Below are positions 37,987 through 48,841 of a DNA stretch of 64,000 nucleotides, piece by piece. The stretch comes from Annulohypoxylon bovei var. microspora. Lineage: Eukaryota; Ascomycota; Sordariomycetes; Xylariales; Hypoxylaceae. The stretch covers positions 62,001 to 126,000 of the forward strand of contig MU405306.1 in assembly GCA_022836615.1 (NCBI GenBank). The letters are read 5' to 3'. Position 1 is the stretch's first letter, and every line of letters starts with the position of its first letter. The translations under genes and the position numbers were made by a program. The notes beneath the pieces were generated by a model. The model did no database searches, was not told the DNA's origin, and worked only from the letters and a program-made list of their open reading frames with translations.

Positions 37987-38081
37987 GATTACGTAATTCG
38001 CTTACATAAGCAAAACCTCCAAACCCCGGGCGGCACCTTAAGCCTTTTGGCCTTATATGGCCATTGCGCGCTTACGTAATC
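37987..38081. repeat. Short inverted repeat with GATTACGTAA ends
   Basis: GATTACGTAA at 37987-37996 faces TTACGTAATC at 38072-38081, with similar CGCTTAC/GCGCTTACG sequence just inside. It could be a very small MITE or the remains of one. The inner TTACGTAA is also a palindrome of bZIP-site type. No target duplication could be assigned. Confidence 0.35.
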
Positions 38082-39134
38082 TTTTTTAAAAACTTTAAAT
38101 AATTATAACTTTTACAACTTTTTAAATAATTAATTAAAAAAATTAAAAAAATTAAATTCGATTTATTTTAATTTTATTATTAATTTTAAACTTTATTTAA
38201 TTTTATATAAGGTATATAATTTACCTTACATTTTCGATTTTTTTTTCGATTTTAAAAAATTACCGCATTAGGAAGGCCGATATCTCCAGAAATGCCTTAT
38301 TCGCGGAGATAACGGAGTTAAATTTCTATGACACGAAAAAAATCACCCCGACACAATAACCCTCCTAAAGTTCGGGCATAATAAGGTAATTTGGTATAGT
38401 TACGCTTAGGAGTTTAAAGATGATATTGTCCACCCTATTAAGCGTTATGGTGATAGTAATTCAGTGATAGAATGTACAATGTACTAAGGTACCTAGGCAG
38501 ATAGGTACCGAAATTGAAAGCAACAGCAATTGAAGCAACTTAATTTTGGTGTTCACCATGTCCAATATGAGTTGTGAAGAGGTCGTAGATTTACTAACAA
38601 AGCTTCGAGAAAGATGTCGAAGAACACACTAATTGATAGCCGGGTGCTTATCTGCCCCGCTGTGCCTTAATCCCTGCAGGGAACACGTCCCACATTCAAG
38701 TTTTAGTTGGTGATAGCAGAGTCTCAGGCTGTCCCGGATTGGTGGAAAGTGCAGCAAGACAGCTGTAAGATAGTGGCCGCTTTCCGTTCTAGGCAGCGGA
38801 ATCAACAAGGATCTCCACTTGAAAGTCGCGACGCCAACTCGGTGCAGCTTCCTCAAATTCGTGATAGCATAACCGCCTCTACTTCTTGCCATTTTCACCT
38901 TGCCTTTACAATGTACTCAAATTAATGTAACCCCGGGAACTTTAAAAAATTAACCCTGTAATACAATTTTTTTTTTCCTTTCTTTTTTTCATGAACTTAT
39001 CTCCTTCCTACTCATTCCAAATTTCCTTTTCTTTGGTATGAACTCCTTCGCGACGCACCCGCATCTTTCACTTGAACAACCATGCGCCTACCTGCTTGAC
39101 TCGAAGCTTGTTGCCATCGTCGCTCAACGAGATA
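38082..39134. other. RIP-mutated remnant, then promoter region
   Basis: Bases 38082-38270 are AT-rich in the same style as the retroelements and probably derive from another mutated repeat. Bases 38275-38345 contain an inverted pair around GATATCTCC and GGAGATAACGG, similar to a motif in the head of the 16 kb repeats (CCGTTATCTCC). The rest, up to 39134, shows no gene and is the likely promoter and leader of the next gene, with pyrimidine-rich sequence at 38968-39070. Confidence 0.4.
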
Positions 39135-42100
39135 ATGGATCGCAACCCGCCGAAATCTTCGGGAGTCCCAGCGACGAAAACCAACGGAAGCACCAACGGT
39201 AACGGTAACGGTATTAATGTCGGTCGCGCTGGTAGAAACTCGACGCAACCCTTTGGTACCCGGCGAATACCTAGGAGGAGTGCCAGCAAACCTGAATCGA
39301 AAGATAACATCACATCCGACACGGATACTAGCACCAGCACTAGTTCTCGACATCCCTTATATTCGAGCCCGAAATACATCCCCAACAGCAACAGCTTCAG
39401 CGCATCCACGAGTAGGATTCCCGAATCACCGCGCGAAACGCGAATACCTCGCCCTAAATCTACAGCACCTATTACCACATCTTCCGACCAGCACAATAAT
39501 CTGATGAGCACCCAAAGAAACAAGCAGAAGCACCCCCAGGGCCAATCTCTTGAAATGCGACAACCTTTGAACCTCAAGTCCGCCTTTGCGCTGGCACAAC
39601 AGCAAGAGGCGGACGACACACTCGATGACACCTTTAGTATTAAGCATGCCTTTAATATGGCTAGCGCTGAGATGAACGGGCGTATCGATGGCTCCCCTAG
39701 TCCTGCTCCACGGCGTTTACAGTCAAGACGCCAGTCGTATAGCACAGCTCCCGAGAGAACTTTGACGAGCGGTACGAATAACGATCTTGGCCGCCATCTC
39801 CAGCAATTCGACCGAAACCACCAACTTGGTACAGGTAGCGGACCACTTAATGGCTTGTTTGGTAGTAACCGATTTGGGACTAAGGTGTCCGAAACCGCCA
39901 ATGTCCTTGCTAAGAAGGCTAGCGACAGTGACCTTAGAGGTTCCCCAGTGCGTCGCAGGGAAAGCCAGCGGGATGCTAACCTAAGAAAAGACGAACATGC
40001 TAACGCGCCTATACCTATCCCATCCATCGATAATCCTCTAGCCAACAGTGTTCGAGGTGACCAGGCTTCATCGGTTAAGAGACCTGCGAACCCATCACCT
40101 GAAAAGAGCTTTAACTGGCAACTTGATGCCGACTTCACAGCCGGGGATCTCCAGGTTTCTGAAAGCCCTCGAATACGCACTGAGCAATCCAATGGAAGGG
40201 CTCGACGGACATCAAGTGTTACCTCCACAGCTAACGGCGTGGCAAACTTACGTCGCAGCAATAACCGGATGGAACAGATTCGCCAGAAAGAAATTGAAGC
40301 TGCGAACGCTGTCTTGCCGGAAGAAGACTTATCATCCTTCAAGCGTTCAAATAGTCGACTGGATGAGATACGAGCGCGAGAGATGGACGCGTTATCTAAG
40401 CGAGCAGTGGCTACGAGCAGGCTCGACGAGATACGAGTTAGAAACTCTGAGGCGCGCTCGGAGTCGCCAGAGACTGGACGAGGTAGTTCACTCCATCTTG
40501 ATAACGAACCTATGAACCCCCCAGAGAACCAGTCAGGATCGGGGACAAAGGGAGAACAGGCTGTCGATACTCCCGCCATTGTTCTTCAAAGGACAATTGA
40601 ACAGGAACCTAGCGAGCCACCTAGAGAGAGGGTAACCGACTCCAAGACTGAAGATGGCAGAAAGGATAGTCAGCTATTACGAAATGATTCACAGAACTTG
40701 CTTCGTCGCCTTGCGCGAGCAACCAGTGCTAGCCCTCCCGCCGAGAAGACTATCCCAAAAATTATTTCAGACGACCCCCCGCCGAAAGAAAAGCCTGATA
40801 GTAGAGAGAACAGTCGCTCGCGCTTAGCACGAGAAGAAAGGAGATCTAAGAACTTAGAGGTTAAGAACCTAGAAGCTAAGAGCTCTAGAGAAAGACCGAC
40901 AGTTGGGTTTGCTGGTTTACATCCAGTTTCATCTAGTGATTCTATTCGAGAAAAGAGAGGCAGTCTGCATGGCTCGGAAGCGGACCCTTTGGATCGTATC
41001 GAAGCTGAGCTGAGACTTTTCGCTCCTCTTGACAATTACTCCGAGAAGGGTTCCGTTCGAGCGCCGTCGCCTGTTTCGTCAGAGCCAGCCGAGGAGGAGA
41101 CTCCCCGAACAAACAAATTTGATCCCTTGACCCTACCAACCCCACGTGTCACCGGGGCATATGTTGAAACGCCGGCTACTGTTCGAGTCAAGCAGGAGGG
41201 TCGTTCGGATGATAAAAACGTGTTGGATGCCCCAAGTCAGATCCCAGATGCAATTCCAGAGCCTCAAGTCAGAGGTTCTAGCCAGTCGTCAAATAGCGAC
41301 AGCGTTAAACAAGAAGGCGGTGATACTACGACTCTAAGGAGGGCATCGATTCCACGATCCTCTTCGGTACCCACGGCTTCGCGTCGAACCAGATCCACTT
41401 CTAGACGCCGTCAGCCTCTCCGCCCAGTAATCAATACAGCCAAACCTCCGACGGTTAAGGATGATATTCGTGCTATTTTACGCATGAATCAGATTGATGA
41501 CTCGACGCTCGAAGATTTCGATTCAATTCTTGCCGACCAGGATATTGATGATGAAGAACTTCAGCAAATGATGGATGACACTATGGACAAGATCGACAAG
41601 GACCCTCAGCTACCAGAACTTTCAGAGCGGGATCGTGAACTTCAGATCTATGATAGGATGAGCAAGTCACTAAAGACTGGTCTTCTTGGCATTCAGTCCG
41701 CAAAAAAGGGGATCGAACGTCTGGAAGACAGGTTTATGCATGCCGAGCACAAGGCAGAACAGGTTCATACTAGCCTCAATGCCCCCAGCTCGAAGTCAGA
41801 AACACCTTTACCTACCGGTCCAGGTAATTATGCTCCCGTCATGCTCACCCTTCCCGCTCTATACCGAAAATCTCCTAAACTGAGGCCAACAAAGCTGGGC
41901 GTACTTGCTCTCGCAATGCTGGTATGGTACATTCTCGAGTCGATCTTCTGTATGTTGTACATGCCTCAGTATGCTTGTACGCCGGAACTACCCTGTGACT
42001 GGTCACCAAATGAGCCGTATTTCCCGTACGCGATGCCATTCATGTTAGATGAGTGGGCTACCGGAGGAAAGGGAAGAGCCCTAACGTGGAGGGTTGGCGA

Positions 42101-42371
42101 AGAAATGGGAGATATCTTTGCTGATGTCTCAGATTGGGTTACGAAGAGAGATTTTACCCAATTTGATGAGAAGTTCATGAACGTCTGGGAACGCAAGAGA
42201 CATAAGAGACGATTACGAAAACGCGGCCTAATTCCAAAATGGGTGGCACCTCCTGACTACAAACCCAGATTTGCAGAATGGAATGCGGCGCGCTTAGCTA
42301 TGGAAGCTGCTGAAGAAGATGAAGAAGAAGCAGGAGATGAGACCATAGGTGCAGACGAGATGATTAGGTGA
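39135..42371 (+). CDS. Large disordered protein with one C-terminal membrane segment, unknown function
   Basis: Single-exon gene of 1,078 residues. The first in-frame ATG is at 39135; the open frame extends a little further left without an ATG. Residues 1-780 are polar, Ser/Arg/Glu-rich and probably disordered. Near 375-445 a unit occurs three times in the forms NNRMEQIRQKEIEA, NSRLDEIRAREMDA and TSRLDEIRVRNSEA. Residues about 790-880 form an acidic, helix-rich conserved-looking segment (ILRMNQIDDSTLEDFDSIL onward). A hydrophobic stretch near 920-943 (VLALAMLVWYILESIF) is followed by a short Cys-containing region and a basic then acidic tail. The architecture fits a tail-anchored nuclear-envelope or ER protein, but I do not recognise the family. 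Antisense frames across it are shadows. Confidence 0.85.
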   Translation: MDRNPPKSSGVPATKTNGSTNGNGNGINVGRAGRNSTQPFGTRRIPRRSASKPESKDNITSDTDTSTSTSSRHPLYSSPKYIPNSNSFSASTSRIPESPRETRIPRPKSTAPITTSSDQHNNLMSTQRNKQKHPQGQSLEMRQPLNLKSAFALAQQQEADDTLDDTFSIKHAFNMASAEMNGRIDGSPSPAPRRLQSRRQSYSTAPERTLTSGTNNDLGRHLQQFDRNHQLGTGSGPLNGLFGSNRFGTKVSETANVLAKKASDSDLRGSPVRRRESQRDANLRKDEHANAPIPIPSIDNPLANSVRGDQASSVKRPANPSPEKSFNWQLDADFTAGDLQVSESPRIRTEQSNGRARRTSSVTSTANGVANLRRSNNRMEQIRQKEIEAANAVLPEEDLSSFKRSNSRLDEIRAREMDALSKRAVATSRLDEIRVRNSEARSESPETGRGSSLHLDNEPMNPPENQSGSGTKGEQAVDTPAIVLQRTIEQEPSEPPRERVTDSKTEDGRKDSQLLRNDSQNLLRRLARATSASPPAEKTIPKIISDDPPPKEKPDSRENSRSRLAREERRSKNLEVKNLEAKSSRERPTVGFAGLHPVSSSDSIREKRGSLHGSEADPLDRIEAELRLFAPLDNYSEKGSVRAPSPVSSEPAEEETPRTNKFDPLTLPTPRVTGAYVETPATVRVKQEGRSDDKNVLDAPSQIPDAIPEPQVRGSSQSSNSDSVKQEGGDTTTLRRASIPRSSSVPTASRRTRSTSRRRQPLRPVINTAKPPTVKDDIRAILRMNQIDDSTLEDFDSILADQDIDDEELQQMMDDTMDKIDKDPQLPELSERDRELQIYDRMSKSLKTGLLGIQSAKKGIERLEDRFMHAEHKAEQVHTSLNAPSSKSETPLPTGPGNYAPVMLTLPALYRKSPKLRPTKLGVLALAMLVWYILESIFCMLYMPQYACTPELPCDWSPNEPYFPYAMPFMLDEWATGGKGRALTWRVGEEMGDIFADVSDWVTKRDFTQFDEKFMNVWERKRHKRRLRKRGLIPKWVAPPDYKPRFAEWNAARLAMEAAEEDEEEAGDETIGADEMIR

Positions 42372-43407
42372 AACCATACGCCAACAGTCACAGCAGGCCT
42401 TTGTATCCCCACGATGATCATACCTTTAGGAGCATTGTCCTGCGTCAATTTCTGCGCTTTCGGCTACTCGTAAGGCATAGGCTGTACAAGATGTGACTTG
42501 GCATTTGCTGAGGATGGACACAACTAGGCGTTCCAGGGGTTTGGCTTTGCAGTCTTTTGTCCAACCGACTTCAAAGGACACGGAGTACTTTACGATTGTA
42601 CCAACTTACGACGTCTATACCAGAATCCTTAGGTACCTAGGCTATTGTCGGAATACTAAAATGAAAACTTGCCTCACAGCATTACGTGATGTACCGTTGA
42701 CATAAACTTAAGTTTTAGCCCCTCCTATCCTAATCGTCTGCTTCGTCAAATTTTAAAAGCATTATTCGCACGTAAAAGATGGACGGCTTCAGCTCGTACG
42801 AATTGCTGTGCCATGGTATATGATTTCGCCTCAGGCTTTGACATCAGTTCTCCCCGCGTTGAGAGCCCACTCATTAAAATCCGGCTGCTACCACTTACGC
42901 AATCAAGCTTACGAAATAGGAAAATATAAGATCTAGTTCAAGAACTAGATTGGTCAGTGCCGAGTCGACGCCAGTTGATCGGAACCCTGATGATGAAATA
43001 GAAAGTTTTAGTTTGTGACGGTTTGACACCAGCTCCTTAGTCTACGATAGTCCGATTCCCGATTGGGCAATGAAAACGGACTGAGACAAAGCCGCTAAGA
43101 TGTCGAGGTAAACCGCTATCGCCATCTGATGTCATGACTGTTGTCATTACTGCTGCCATTGTCTTTGTGTAGTGTCGCAGAGCTAAGCATAGCTACGATA
43201 GCTCCAGAAAGTATGGGTTTTGGGATGTAAGGGACATATCTGAACCATAAACTATGAGCTCATCTGCTCTACAAAACATATCAGACATATTTAAGACATA
43301 CCACTTCCCCCGTCTTTTAATATCAATTTTCATTAACACCTATACTACAACAACCCAATTTCACCAATAGGAAGACATTATTGAACCAATATCCCGCTAT
43401 CATCACC
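42372..43407. other. Intergenic region
   Basis: About 1.0 kb without a supported gene. It contains an AGGTACCTAGG motif (42631-42641). The last 100 bp before the next gene is rich in C, A and T, as fungal leaders often are. Confidence 0.4.
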
Positions 43408-46098
43408 ATGACTTCATATACTTCTCGAGAACACGACACTCTTCCAGGTTCTTTTCCAGCAGACGACACATTGCCTACTTCTGTTGAACAATCAAACCTA
43501 GCATCTACGACGTCTCATCCATATCATAATAAATTACACAAACGCGAAGACCCTAGGGGTTGGGTTGATCAGGGGAAGACTACCCGTGGACACCAGTATA
43601 CAGACTCCGGTGTTGGTCTTACCGAATCAGGCACTTTTAACCAGCAGGTCCGAAGTAGAGCTAACGAAGGAGCTTTCCACTCGAACAAGACTGTCTTGCA
43701 AAGACATGCAGGATCAAATACTGCTTCCGGCACTGCAGCGGCGGGGCTAACTGATCATCGGGGAAGCGACAGGAAGCCCGGCGTCATGACTGGCGCTTAC
43801 AGTCGACTTGACGATAGAGATAATCTCGATTATCCCAAGTTAAATCCACAGGAGTCTACCAAGGAGCAAGCCAGTGCAACTAAAAGTGTTGTTAATCCTG
43901 CGTCAGGGACTGCCGCTTCAGTTACACCAGAAGCCGAGTCCAAATTAGGCAATGGCAACCGTAACATCGTCAGGAATGATCCAAGGCAATCTAGTGACCT
44001 TGAGCATGATGACCCATATTGGGGTGATGTACCCTACGGGGCTGGCACTTATAATACTGTTGCTGGACATGGCAGCTCCGAAACACCTGCCGATGGGTCT
44101 GTTCACCCTCATGGCCGTCAATTAAGTCATGAGCAGCAGCAGTTATTCCCCCTCTCCCTTAATGATAACACTTCCCATGGTGAGCCAGGTGACCACGACA
44201 GCTCGAGGCTCAAAGAGGGCATAGCTGCTGGTACTGGTGCCGGTCTCGTTGCCTCCAAACTTCCTGACAAACAACATGATCAGCATCACAAGAAGGAGGA
44301 CTTAGAAAAGTCTACTTCTCACAAGGATGATGACAAGGGTACTAGCACGGGAAGCAAAATCGTTAGCTTCTTCTACAGAGACCACAAGGAGAAAGATGTT
44401 AAACCTGAGAAAAAGCACGAGGCTAAGGAAGAAAGCCACTCCAAACAACGAGCGCCGAGTAAAGACGATAGCCCTCTCACAAACCGGGACGCTGGAGCAG
44501 CTCTAGCCGCGGCTCCTATGGCGCACGGTATTAAAGACAATGCTCATAAGCATGAGAAGAACCCTGTAGAAACTGAACGTAGATTGAAAGACAGCAAGAC
44601 AAACGCGCTTTACGAGAACCCGAATGAAAAAATTGACAACCGGTTTAAAGAAACCAAAGGCCCATTTATGGCCACTGGATATTCTGGCCCTCATAGTCAG
44701 AGCACCGCAAAAAACACCAATGAGACATACCCTGTCTCTGATAGCATGACCTCGAGGAACAACCTATCTACTTCTCAGACAGCAATTCCCGTGGAACAGA
44801 AAGACTCAAAGCTCGGCCATGGCCTTGAGGCCGCTAGTCTGGGAGCAGGCGCCGGGTACGCCATCCATGAGCATGTCAATAGGGACAACAAGCACAAGGG
44901 GCAGTCCATTCAGCCAGCATACGAGAATCCGACGATGATGGCACCTAAGACACCGTCAGGGCAGCCGATGCACTCAAGTCACGTTGACGACAAGTCCAGA
45001 CTTGGCACTACTATGGGCAATACAGCACCTACTGCTTCATTAGCTAAGGAGCATACTATGCCACAGGCCGGTTCTGACGCAAAGTCCACTCATACTGACC
45101 CTAGTCACCACCAGTACTATCTTTTATCAGATGGTACACCTTCGGGTATGAAGATTAGTGATCACTCTGGCACCCAGGCGAATGCAACATCATCATCTCC
45201 AAGCGCTGCGCGTAACACCGTGACAGGGGATAGCCACACTGGCGCCAAGATCGCTGCTGCCGGTGCAAGTGTTGCTGGTGCTGGCGCTGCGGCTCACCAC
45301 GTCGACAAGCAGAACAACGACAAGAACGCGGCATCTGGGACACGCAAGGCGGCTGGTTTCGGCTCAAGCGAGGACCATGAACCGCACATGGAGTCCACAG
45401 GCACCAGAGGTCTCGCGCCCGTTGATGCTAGCCATAATGGTGTAATGAGAGACAACACGTTTTTGAGTAACACCCCTCACGATCACTACGGCGCCAAGAA
45501 CGTCTTGTCTTCACCACCAACCACGACCGCACCTAGCACCACGAAAGACAGCCACCACACCGAAGCCAAAGCTGCCACCGCCGCTGCCGGTGCGGCTGGG
45601 GCCGGAGCCGCGGCAAAACACCATAACAAGAAGGACTCCGACAGCAACATCCCAGTATCCACCACAGCCCGCGACCACCGGTCTGCCACGACCAGCACCC
45701 CGCACGCCCTCCACAGCGCGCAAAACACGGCGCCTAAGTCCCATACCCGCAACCGCGCGTCGACGGACTCGAGCCACGGCGGGCAGTACAACGTGCTTGC
45801 CTCCGGGACCCCGTCCGGCATCAACGTCGGCGACCGCGACCACCTAGGTCGGAAGAGCTTGGATGGCGCTAATGCGAGTAAGACTCCAGCGGGCGCCTTC
45901 CACCCCGCGGCTATGGACACGGGGGCGGCGTCGAAGAGGGATGTGGGAAGTACGGGGGTGGTGGCGGGAGCCGGGGCCGGCGCGGGGGCGGGGATGGCTG
46001 CGGTTGCGGCTTCGGCGTTGAAGGCGGGGGATCGCGTGGTTCATCGGTGTGGCACGTGTGGCGAGGAGAATGATATTACTGGATACTTTCACGAGTGA
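43408..46098 (+). CDS. Low-complexity protein with Ala/Gly zipper segments, unknown function
   Basis: Single-exon gene of 896 residues starting MTSYTSREHD. It is hydrophilic, His/Lys/Asp/Ser-rich and mostly disordered. At intervals it carries short Ala/Gly segments flanked by His and charged residues: GTGAGLVASKL near residue 280, GAGAGYAIHEHV near 490, AAGASVAGAGAAAHHV near 620, AAAGAAGAGAAAKHH near 725 and GAGAGAGAGMAAVAA near 860. These look like repeated glycine-zipper units. A second repeat has the forms YYLLSDGTPSGMKISD and YNVLASGTPSGINVGD. The C-terminus holds a Cys pair (HRCGTCGEEND). No signal peptide or catalytic domain is seen. A stress or structural role is possible but unproven. 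Confidence 0.8.
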   Translation: MTSYTSREHDTLPGSFPADDTLPTSVEQSNLASTTSHPYHNKLHKREDPRGWVDQGKTTRGHQYTDSGVGLTESGTFNQQVRSRANEGAFHSNKTVLQRHAGSNTASGTAAAGLTDHRGSDRKPGVMTGAYSRLDDRDNLDYPKLNPQESTKEQASATKSVVNPASGTAASVTPEAESKLGNGNRNIVRNDPRQSSDLEHDDPYWGDVPYGAGTYNTVAGHGSSETPADGSVHPHGRQLSHEQQQLFPLSLNDNTSHGEPGDHDSSRLKEGIAAGTGAGLVASKLPDKQHDQHHKKEDLEKSTSHKDDDKGTSTGSKIVSFFYRDHKEKDVKPEKKHEAKEESHSKQRAPSKDDSPLTNRDAGAALAAAPMAHGIKDNAHKHEKNPVETERRLKDSKTNALYENPNEKIDNRFKETKGPFMATGYSGPHSQSTAKNTNETYPVSDSMTSRNNLSTSQTAIPVEQKDSKLGHGLEAASLGAGAGYAIHEHVNRDNKHKGQSIQPAYENPTMMAPKTPSGQPMHSSHVDDKSRLGTTMGNTAPTASLAKEHTMPQAGSDAKSTHTDPSHHQYYLLSDGTPSGMKISDHSGTQANATSSSPSAARNTVTGDSHTGAKIAAAGASVAGAGAAAHHVDKQNNDKNAASGTRKAAGFGSSEDHEPHMESTGTRGLAPVDASHNGVMRDNTFLSNTPHDHYGAKNVLSSPPTTTAPSTTKDSHHTEAKAATAAAGAAGAGAAAKHHNKKDSDSNIPVSTTARDHRSATTSTPHALHSAQNTAPKSHTRNRASTDSSHGGQYNVLASGTPSGINVGDRDHLGRKSLDGANASKTPAGAFHPAAMDTGAASKRDVGSTGVVAGAGAGAGAGMAAVAASALKAGDRVVHRCGTCGEENDITGYFHE

Positions 46099-46911
46099 TG
46101 GGATATGATGATTGAAGGAATGTTATGAGGGATGTGGTAAATGAATAGGTACCTAGGGGAATGATGGGTTTATGAAATAGTGATTAGGTTGTTTCGTTTC
46201 TTATCACGAATACCTTTAAAATAAACGTGTCGATGCTATGAGAAAAAGAACAAAATGAGGCATCACGATATATAACTAGGTAATTGCAGCAAAATTCTTT
46301 AGTGCGCATGTAGCTTTTCATAATTTTTAAATTTAGGCCTGCTTCGTGTCAGGTTCATGGTTTATGTATCGAGTATTGCTTGGATAGAACCTCGCTCGCC
46401 AATATGCTAGGTAATAACCCGACTCACTTAAGCAAGAAAACCAAGTTTCTAATTACCTAGGTATCTAAGAGCTCTCTTCCGTGTTTACTACCTGCCCTAT
46501 TTAATACCTAGGTATGTTCCATGAAGACTGGAAAAGGCGCCCTCTTTCGCTCTGCGAAACCTACTAAAAAAGGGGCGGTGGGTGAATAAGGGATTAGGAC
46601 TACAACAATGAGAAAAGGACTCACCATCAGGTTTTACCTACGTAGACTAGATGTGTAAAGGAGCAAGTCTCCTTAGGTATTCAGGAATGTGAGGCTGAGG
46701 TTTAATACAGTCACTTTCTGCACCCTGTCACTTTGAGACCCAGGCTTTTCTACATGACGTGGGTTTTTACGTGATGCTGTAAGGCCAATACCTATATAAT
46801 AATGATTCTCCTTCTTATTTCCCAGCATCTAAATATTCCTCCTTACTTTCATAGAAAAATAAGAGAAAGGTAACGACAAGCAATGAAAAATATCCCAATC
46901 TCTTTCTCAGA
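46099..46911. other. Intergenic region
   Basis: No supported gene. It contains three copies of the TACCTAGG-type motif (46147, 46454, 46505) and a TATA-like CTATATAATAATG at about 46792-46804, some 110 bp upstream of the next small gene. Confidence 0.4.
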
Positions 46912-47310
46912 ATGGCTCCTATAGAATTAGTAAACGCCCCGCCGCAGTTCCCAGATTTTGAAATCGAGACAGTCGACGATGCTGAAAGGATTCTGGCAGT
47001 TTCCAAGAAGATTGAAGAATTCTTTGACCACATCGAGATTGGGGAGGTAGTACCCACTACTACGTACGGAGTGCTACTCAAGGCTCTCGACTGGTTCCCA
47101 TATGCATTGAGAAGACTCGAAGGGGCCAAAGACCGGTTTAGGGGTGATGAGGAGATTGAGGGAATGATACAATATGCGTTAGACATCTTGGAAACCGTAC
47201 ACCCGACAATCGAGCCAATCATTAACGAAAGCGACGAACAGAGGATAATCAACGAACTGAGGGACAGCGATGAACTCAAGGACCACGAAGTACAAACGAA
47301 TGGGTGCTAG
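46912..47310 (+). CDS. Small acidic hypothetical protein
   Basis: A 132-residue open frame from ATG (MAPIELVNAPP) to TAG with no intron. It is acidic and looks largely helical (for example DDAERILAVSKKIEEFFDHI). It has no signal peptide or membrane segment and no family I recognise. A TATA-like element lies about 110 bp upstream, which gives modest support for a real gene. A complementary frame of similar length exists on the other strand but lacks convincing features. Confidence 0.5.
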   Translation: MAPIELVNAPPQFPDFEIETVDDAERILAVSKKIEEFFDHIEIGEVVPTTTYGVLLKALDWFPYALRRLEGAKDRFRGDEEIEGMIQYALDILETVHPTIEPIINESDEQRIINELRDSDELKDHEVQTNGC

Positions 47311-48024
47311 GATCTCAGCATTAAGATGCCTACGCCGGCATATCTGCCGTAAGATGGCTGTGATAGCCTAGGGGCATGCCTTTGCGTTACAAGGGGAACT
47401 TCGCCCCTACCTATACTTGGACCTAAGAGAGACTGATATGTACCCAGGTATATAGATACACACTAATACGTCTCTCATGGCTTGCAACTCTATTACATAT
47501 CCCTCTTTAACATGCTCCTTGTACAACTTGGCTTTATTTCATCACACTTGACTGAAGGTAATCTGACTCACTCGGCTTTACGTCGTATAATGCAGGAATA
47601 TGGTCATATATATGATTTCAAGCTAGTAGTAACCTCCCTATTGCTACCGGTGAGGGTAAAGTCGCAACCAAACACTAACAAGCAGTTGACTCATATAATT
47701 AGGTAGAAGAGGTTATTTCACCGTATTAAAGCAAACGCCATCAATCAATTCTAAGCTATCAAATTGGTCTATCTATATATGACGTGTCTGTAGAGCCGTG
47801 ATTGCCACCGTACTTTAGGTTGATATGTAGAAATCTGACTACCTACCCAGGTAGGTACATATATTGCTCCTGGTCCATGTCTGTTTAAATCCACGCTATT
47901 GAGTTGTTGCTAACTCGTTCAATGATATTACCCCTTTATCATTCGTATGACGTGTTTACCTACGTGTCTACTTACTGAGGTGTAAAATAATAGTCAAGCT
48001 TCCGATCAAGAACTGCAGACAAGT
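47311..48024. other. Intergenic region
   Basis: 714 bp without a supported gene; short frames such as 47482-47706 lack support. A CCTACCCAGGTAGGTAC variant of the dispersed motif lies near 47843. Confidence 0.35.
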
Positions 48025-48841
48025 ATGGAGTATCCGGGGCAACTTCTGCCAGCTCTTCCAGTCGTCCTCAGTAATATTCCTCGTGAGGGCTATAACATTA
48101 CGAGGGATGGACTTGAATCCCTTCCTAGAGGACTTCGCGAATCTTATTGCGGGAAATTCTACATTGAGTTCTTGCCGATCCGCCAAGAGCCTCACCTAGT
48201 AGCACAGTACCCAAACCATGCCATCATAAAGATTGATTTTGCGGAACGATTTTGCGAATATGAGGGGGTTTGCATAGACATAGCAGCCGATTTTGACGGT
48301 TCTGTTACTAAGGCCGACCTCAGCTTCAAAAGACATGTGCCCGGGAAAATGCTCGTCATGCCTCTGTTCTACAGAGAAGCGTCTCAGGATACAGCTCGCA
48401 CCTTTCAATTCTTCCCGCCACCTTGGACAGATCTAAGGCGTTTGGAAAATCTGATCGCGACTATTACTAGGTGTGGACTACAGCACTTCGACTTTTTCGA
48501 TAAAGGGGAAATGCGCTTATTTCTGCGTGGGTGCCGCGACTTCGTGTAAGTTCAGCTTCAAATAGTATTTGAAGCATCAAGTTTAATTAATATCAGTATC
48601 AACTAGTTACCAGACTTTCCTCCAGCTTGTATTTGCCGGATACATTGACAATCGAATTGTAATGACCTGGCCGATTGACATACCTCTGTTACATGGCGCA
48701 CGAACTGTCTCTGATATCATGGGAAAGCGATTTGGCGAAAGAGGGGACGTTCTTAAGCATCCTATCCGTAGAGGTCGGTTCCGTATCTACCAGCGTCAAG
48801 TTCGTGGCGAATTGCAATATGAGTCAGATAATAGAGAATGA
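48025..48841 (+). CDS. Hypothetical protein, two exons
   Basis: Proposed exons 48025-48545 and 48607-48841 encode 251 residues. The donor is the strong GTAAGT at 48546 and the acceptor CTAG at 48606; together they keep frame and extend a first exon that would otherwise stop at once, so the join is well supported. Exon 1 is mixed hydrophobic/charged with aromatic-rich stretches (FQFFPPPW, HFDFFDKGEMRLF). Exon 2 starts YQTFLQLVFAGYIDNRIV and ends in a basic region (RRGRFRIYQRQVRGEL). No signal peptide, transmembrane segment or known catalytic motif is visible. Further upstream exons cannot be excluded. Confidence 0.65.

Noticed and set aside
39068..40579. 503-codon open frame on the minus strand
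   Set aside because: It is antisense to the 1,078-residue gene, low in complexity (Ser/Leu/Arg), without a domain. The plus-strand frame is longer and has coherent features, so this is a shadow.
45486..45920. Overlapping minus-strand frames opposite the 896-residue protein
   Set aside because: They are complements of the Ala/Gly/His-rich repeats, with no signal of coding.
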